DNA of 64,000 nucleotides from Pochonia chlamydosporia 170 (taxonomy: Eukaryota; Ascomycota; Sordariomycetes; Hypocreales; Clavicipitaceae), in contig NC_035790.1 in the NCBI RefSeq assembly GCF_001653235.2, positions 1,054,001-1,118,000 of the forward strand, in the 5' to 3' direction. Under the pieces are notes generated by a model. It saw nothing but the letters and a program-made list of their open reading frames with translations. It did not search any database and was not told the DNA's origin. Of this stretch, positions 59,211-64,000 are shown piece by piece. Position 1 is the first letter of the stretch; each line of letters opens with the position of its first letter. A program made the translations under genes and the position numbers.

Positions 59211-62200
59211 TTGCTGCCCTGTCAAACCTGTTTGCACTCTCCCCATGTTCCTCCGCTTTGCAAACAAGAGCAGCAATATGGACCCGCTCCACGAGGCGGG
59301 CGGGTGGTACGAGAGTTTGTCTGGTGTGAGAACTGAGGTATGTGATGGGCCACCAGACAGACCCCTGTTGAATTGTTGTGCCTTGCTCCAGGTATTCTTG
59401 CGTTAGCAGGTTTTCTCAGCCGTCCCAGGCCCATTGCCTCTGCTTGTCCGGAGTACGGAGTACAGTTCTGTGCAATAACTACGGAGTACTCTGTATTGAG
59501 TTTTTTGACTTTCGTCTGGGCTGGAAATCTTGGTGTAATAGTCAGTCATATCTCTGTAATCATGTACACTGGCCGCGGAAAGGTGTCATCGCTGTTGCAG
59601 CGTTCCTTTTGTGCGGCCGAACTTCTGGACTTGTGTCCAGCAATCGTCACACGTCAATCATCACATAACACTCCAGGGATGCTTGGGGGATGTAATTCCT
59701 CCTTGCACAGAGTACAGAGTACCTACTTCTTGACTTGGACAGTGACCTACCTCCGAGTTGACTTCCGACAGGAAATTTGAGCAAGCATCGGCCTTGTCGT
59801 CCGCATCCAGTGTTCAATGTTCCCTGTTCTCGTCTCTTCCAGCCACCACACCACGCCCGGCCGTGTGTGTCTCACACTTCCGCGGCTTGTCTCTCTACCC
59901 TTTGTTTCTCACAGTCTGTTACCTCTTTTTGGCCCTGCTTCTGTATCGTGCCCGTGTCGACAAATTACATCTGGTGACCCTACGGAGCAGACTCTGCTTG
60001 GTTTGCGGCGTATCTTGAAACGTTGTATTTGCGATGCCCGGTGTGGCCCATCCCAGGCGTCAGCAAGATTTCTTGTCTTGCATCCACACACCACCTTGCT
60101 GATGGCCCTTTGATGGCCCTTTGACTTCGCCCCCAATCCCCAAGGCATGCTGGCGGCCCCACTTGGTTTGCTCGCAAAAAGAATCGTGAAAACGAGATGA
60201 TTCCGCAGTTTGGGCCTCATAAGTTCATTGAGAAATGCACGTAGTACGGAGTACAGTGCCCTCGGTCCTCAAATCTGCTGTTGCCGCCGTCCCTCTCTTG
60301 GTCTCTGATGGGAAGATCAACTGGATAGTTGTTTGTGCGGTGGCTAGCCAACAGATGTACCGCTGAGCTGGCGTCAGAATAATACGACATCGTTCAATCT
60401 TGTCCGTAGATGTCAGACTTTGGGTACGTACCTAAAGTTTCGGCTGGTGATCAATGGACCATACATGCCCACCGGACCCTTTACAGGGCTTCTGCCACAG
60501 AAGCTTCCGAATACTGCGTTCAATCAGGCCTATCCCTGCCCAAACCTCCAATCTAAAATTAGTCCTATCGGTGCATCTTGTCCAGCTGTGTTGGCAGCTC
60601 GAGTGCATGAAACACTATTGGCACCGTATAAGCAAAGCTAAAGCTCGCCTGCTCCTACAGTGCACTGGTTTTTATCACTGCTTCCATGCAATGTGATGGC
60701 CCAAATGATAGCGGTGACGAGATATGCAGAGTGCTTGGCATCTTGCTGCATTTGCAAGAGCGCGTTTCAGTACCAAAGCAACAAAGGAGAGGGCGGGATA
60801 GGAGAAGGTACTTTGTGCAATGTGCCTCCTGAAGGAAGCCTAATACGCGTGTTCAAGGCGGCTTTGGTGCTTCTCCAAATCTTCGTGAACAGTTTCCATC
60901 GGGGCAGATAGCCATAAAAAAACATGACAGAATTGTTTCTGTTCTCTCAAAGTCCGGAGCCTCAAAAAGTCGGTGAAGCTTCAAGTCGCCCTGAGGTTGC
61001 TTGGTGGCTGGGAATCCCTATGTACCCAGGTCTCAAGCCAACGCCATACATACCACTGTCTTTACCACTGAGAAAGGGCCATCACTGGCGTTGACTTTGT
61101 GGTTTCAACAAACAGGGAACGCAGGACTGTCAGTCTCGTGCGCATCCAACATGTGTCGATGCCTTGATGCGTCCGTTGATGAACCCAGCGCAACAGTATC
61201 ATGCAAAGTGACAAGGATTCGCTTTCATGTTCGGTGCTAACGCTTGTCTTTTGCCATGATGAGACATCACAGCCATGCAGCTGAATATGGACAAACCCCA
61301 ATGTCGTCGTCAGGCAACCATGCTCTCGAGAGCACCGCTTTGTGACTGGCTAGGATCGTGTTGGTGTGCCATGTTCCAAGGCTTCATCCGCAAATCCCAT
61401 CGATCAGCTGCTCATCCGATTCACATGACTGGCTAAATATTACCTGAGTTCTGGAAAGTCTCACTGGCCAGGTTTGGGCAAAGGAATGCGCTTTCGCAGG
61501 GCTTTCCAACATCGTTTCTTCTCGATGTCCCTCTGAGCAGTGCGGCGGCTCCAAAATACCACAATCTAGCCGTCCCAAGTTATCTCGTACCTAAAAAGTT
61601 GATACTCCAGCAGCCTGATACCTAATCGGCGGTGTCTCGTCCATAACAAGGTAGAATTTCCGAGCAAATGAACCGGCGAAATGAAACTGAAGCCATTGTG
61701 TTGCCGGCCCTCGCACAGTATGAACGCTTGCTGTGACGGTCTGCCAACTCAGCACATAGACCAACGCGTAAGATGGCCGTGCCTCCCTCTGCTTTTCTGA
61801 GTGTTCGTGCCGGAAATCAATAAATCTTCTCATAACTCTTGGGAGGAGTATCTTTTTATTGAGAAACAAAGCGCCTTCTCTGCCTCGAGGAGGAAGCGGG
61901 TAATAAATCAATGGCTCAGCGGCGCTACATCCACTGTTTCACCCAGATCCAATGCGGTTTTCCAGTTGATGATTTCTTAGTCCAGTGGCTCCGAACATCG
62001 CATCTAGTTTGACTTTCCAAGTAGGGTTCCAGGTCCAACATCTCCTTTCTCGATGTCGCCTGATTTCCCACATCTAGTTCGCGGCGGGTATGATACTACT
62101 CGGTTATTCTATTCTTGAACGACTGCGTATCCAAAATTGGAAACAATGATGTTGTGCGTTGATGCTCCAGGCGCGCACTACCCACCCAACGCGATAGCTT

Positions 62201-64000
62201 TGTTGCGTCGTTCGTCACATTCAACCCGCTCATAATAAATTGCCTGCTTCCACTGGTGAATATGTCCTCTAATCACAGCCCTCCAGTCTCAGGGGAATCG
62301 TCGATTCAAGCGCCCCCATTTGACGCCGAGTGACGGGTGCTGCCGTCACGGGCCGTTTGACATGGGCGGCGGCAGATTGTGTAATGTGATTCGTCCCCGG
62401 ACTCAGCCATGACGGAGAGCTTCACTCTCACAAGGCTCTCCAGACTCCATACAAATAATGGCCTATTTAGCTAAGGTTGGAAAGATGATAATTAGCCCAA
62501 ATTCTTGAAACGTGCTTCAGAGTTGTTCGAAATGCTCATTCTTTTGCGAATTGAGTCGTCTGGTGACCATGGGCCTACCCGGCATTAGAGCTGTCGAATC
62601 AACTTACTCGACATCCCACTTGGCCATCTTGGTAAACACGCTATGGAGCTGAACAACTTGTCCTTGAAGGCAATATATCCTTCGCACCGTCGGTTAAAGG
62701 AATTATCGCTTCGTACTTGCCAATTTCACTCCAGTCCTCGATAAGGGGAGAAAATCACATCGGACAAGTCGGGGTCAAGAGAGCGACAGAACCCTCAGTG
62801 ATAACAGCCAGACAGTCTTCTTCACAGACGTATGTGTATATATACCTCTACTCCAAGATGCGGACAGTTTTCCTTTTTAGTATCTGTTTCGGCATGGTAT
62901 GGTCAGGCAGAATCAGGCGACTATTGAAATGGCTGAGGAATTTCTCGTTCTAAGCTAGAAGGGCTTGAATGTGTCTGCATGTTAAAAATGGGTGAGTGTC
63001 TTTGCTCCTGAGTAGAACATGCATTGTGTCCAAAAGGTATATGACTGCTAACGGAACATACCTGTCCAAGAGCCACATCATTCGTCACAAAAAGGTTCTC
63101 TCCTCTCGAGACGGCCACTGGCTGTGACCTTGAACCCAGCATAAAGTGTTGGTTGTATCAACACTTCATGTCGTTTCATTTCCTTGGTCGCGTTTTCTAC
63201 CCAGGAATAAACCCCTTACGACATTCAACATCAACTAAGTTTCATCAGTGAGAATAGCAGTTCTCCACCTTGCGCCAGATTGACGAGATATCCGGGCGAC
63301 GCCGTGCAGTATATTTGGCAGTCGCTTGTGGTATACAGCATGAACCCTTTCGCAAGCATATAAGCCGTCGTCTTCAGACCGAGATGACCAACTCAGTGGT
63401 TGAGTGAAGTTTTCTTGAAGTCGTGATGCTTTATCACTGCAGTTCATAGCTGTTGGGGCGCTTTTAAACTTTCACTATATCGCAACCGCTAAATTGATTG
63501 TATCAAGGTCGGTGTGACCCCTGAACGACGACCATCCACGACTTGGCACGACTAGATAAGCCCTCGATGGGTGTGTGAGAGGAACCGAAGTATGCCTTAA
63601 TCCGCGAATCTTGGTTTATTGGGTGAGTCCAGCATAATTCGATCCCCATCTCATATTCTCAGCCCTTGTCTCGATGGTCTTCATGCTGTTGCTGATGTCC
63701 TGCGTGCTGGCAGGCCTGCACAATGAGATCCAAGTGGCAATGAAATTGACAATGGCAGGAGTCCCATGCCATATACTGCATATGCTGGTTGCATGTACCT
63801 GATCAGTTAGCCGGATGTCACCCCGTGGTGTATTCAATCTATTGTGATCGGACTCACTCATCTCTAAGTGGTATGATTACATTAGTTTGAGCACAAACAG
63901 CAAACAGTCAGGCTCATTCTGTTTCGGCTGGGCTCCAATGGACCACTCTTGGTCACCAACGAGCAGTCATTTCTTGAAAACACTAGCCAACATAGCACTC

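Larger units (their letters stand above)
54587..64000. other. Gene-poor right flank, 9.4 kb
   Basis: No recognisable gene on either strand. Roughly the first 3-4 kb may hold the Hap2 promoter and leader. Simple repeats are frequent: (GACT)n and GATTGATG runs at 55987-56040, (GGCTG)n at 57051-57092, AGGACC units at 59181-59210. TACGGAGTA motifs lie at 59454, 59480 and 60245, and TACCTAGGTA at 55853. From about 60400 to 64000 I see no repeats and no sustained coding pattern. Open frames of 60-185 codons are present but lack family motifs and mutually consistent splice sites. Confidence 0.5.

Noticed and set aside
1..64000. CRISPR arrays, prophage, insertion sequences, operons
   Set aside because: The window is eukaryotic, with spliceosomal introns in most genes. 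No regularly spaced direct repeats or bacterial-type genes were seen.

Overview
This window is nuclear DNA of a filamentous ascomycete (Pezizomycotina), most likely a sordariomycete and possibly Hypocreales. The evidence is many short spliceosomal introns (45-190 bp, donors GTAAGT/GTACGT/GTATGT, CTAAC-like branch sites), intergenic spacing of 0.2-2 kb in the dense part, and single-copy fungal housekeeping genes that can be rebuilt exon by exon. The genus is inference; no database was used. I found no plasmid, phage, CRISPR, rRNA or convincing tRNA signal.

Layout. Positions 1-500 (minus) hold the 5' end of a secreted WSC-domain protein, followed by about 5.4 kb with no recognisable gene. Positions 5956-11532 hold a convergent pair: an NF-X1-type zinc-finger protein (FAP1-like, plus) and a BEM46-type alpha/beta hydrolase (minus). 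A 6.4 kb gene-poor stretch leads into a LYAR-type zinc-finger gene (17963-19871, plus). It faces PEX10 (minus). A small alpha/beta hydrolase and an ERD1-like EXS protein follow in tandem (plus). After a 3.8 kb spacer rich in pentanucleotide repeats comes a disordered 489-aa protein of unknown function (plus).

Positions 34-52 kb are the dense housekeeping core: Nudix hydrolase (plus), Ctr2-like copper transporter (minus), 3-hydroxyanthranilate dioxygenase (plus), FAH-family hydrolase (minus), cullin-3 (minus), SmD1 (plus), Mtq2-like eRF1 methyltransferase (minus), Yvc1-like TRP channel (minus) and an APH-type phosphotransferase (minus). A 124-bp inverted-repeat pair that looks like a transposon relic lies at 49.65-50.19 kb. 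NF-YA/Hap2 (53822-54586, minus) is the last recognisable gene; the final 9.4 kb is gene-poor.

The genes do not form a pathway or a biosynthetic cluster. They cover peroxisome import, Golgi retention, vacuolar copper and calcium transport, NAD synthesis, ubiquitin ligation, splicing, translation termination and CCAAT-dependent transcription. The most unusual signals are non-coding: many copies of TACGGAGTA, the palindrome TACCTAGGTA, and CCAGA-type pentamer arrays, concentrated in the gene-poor stretches. One probable GC-AG intron lies in the Yvc1-like gene. I saw no convincing new biological system.
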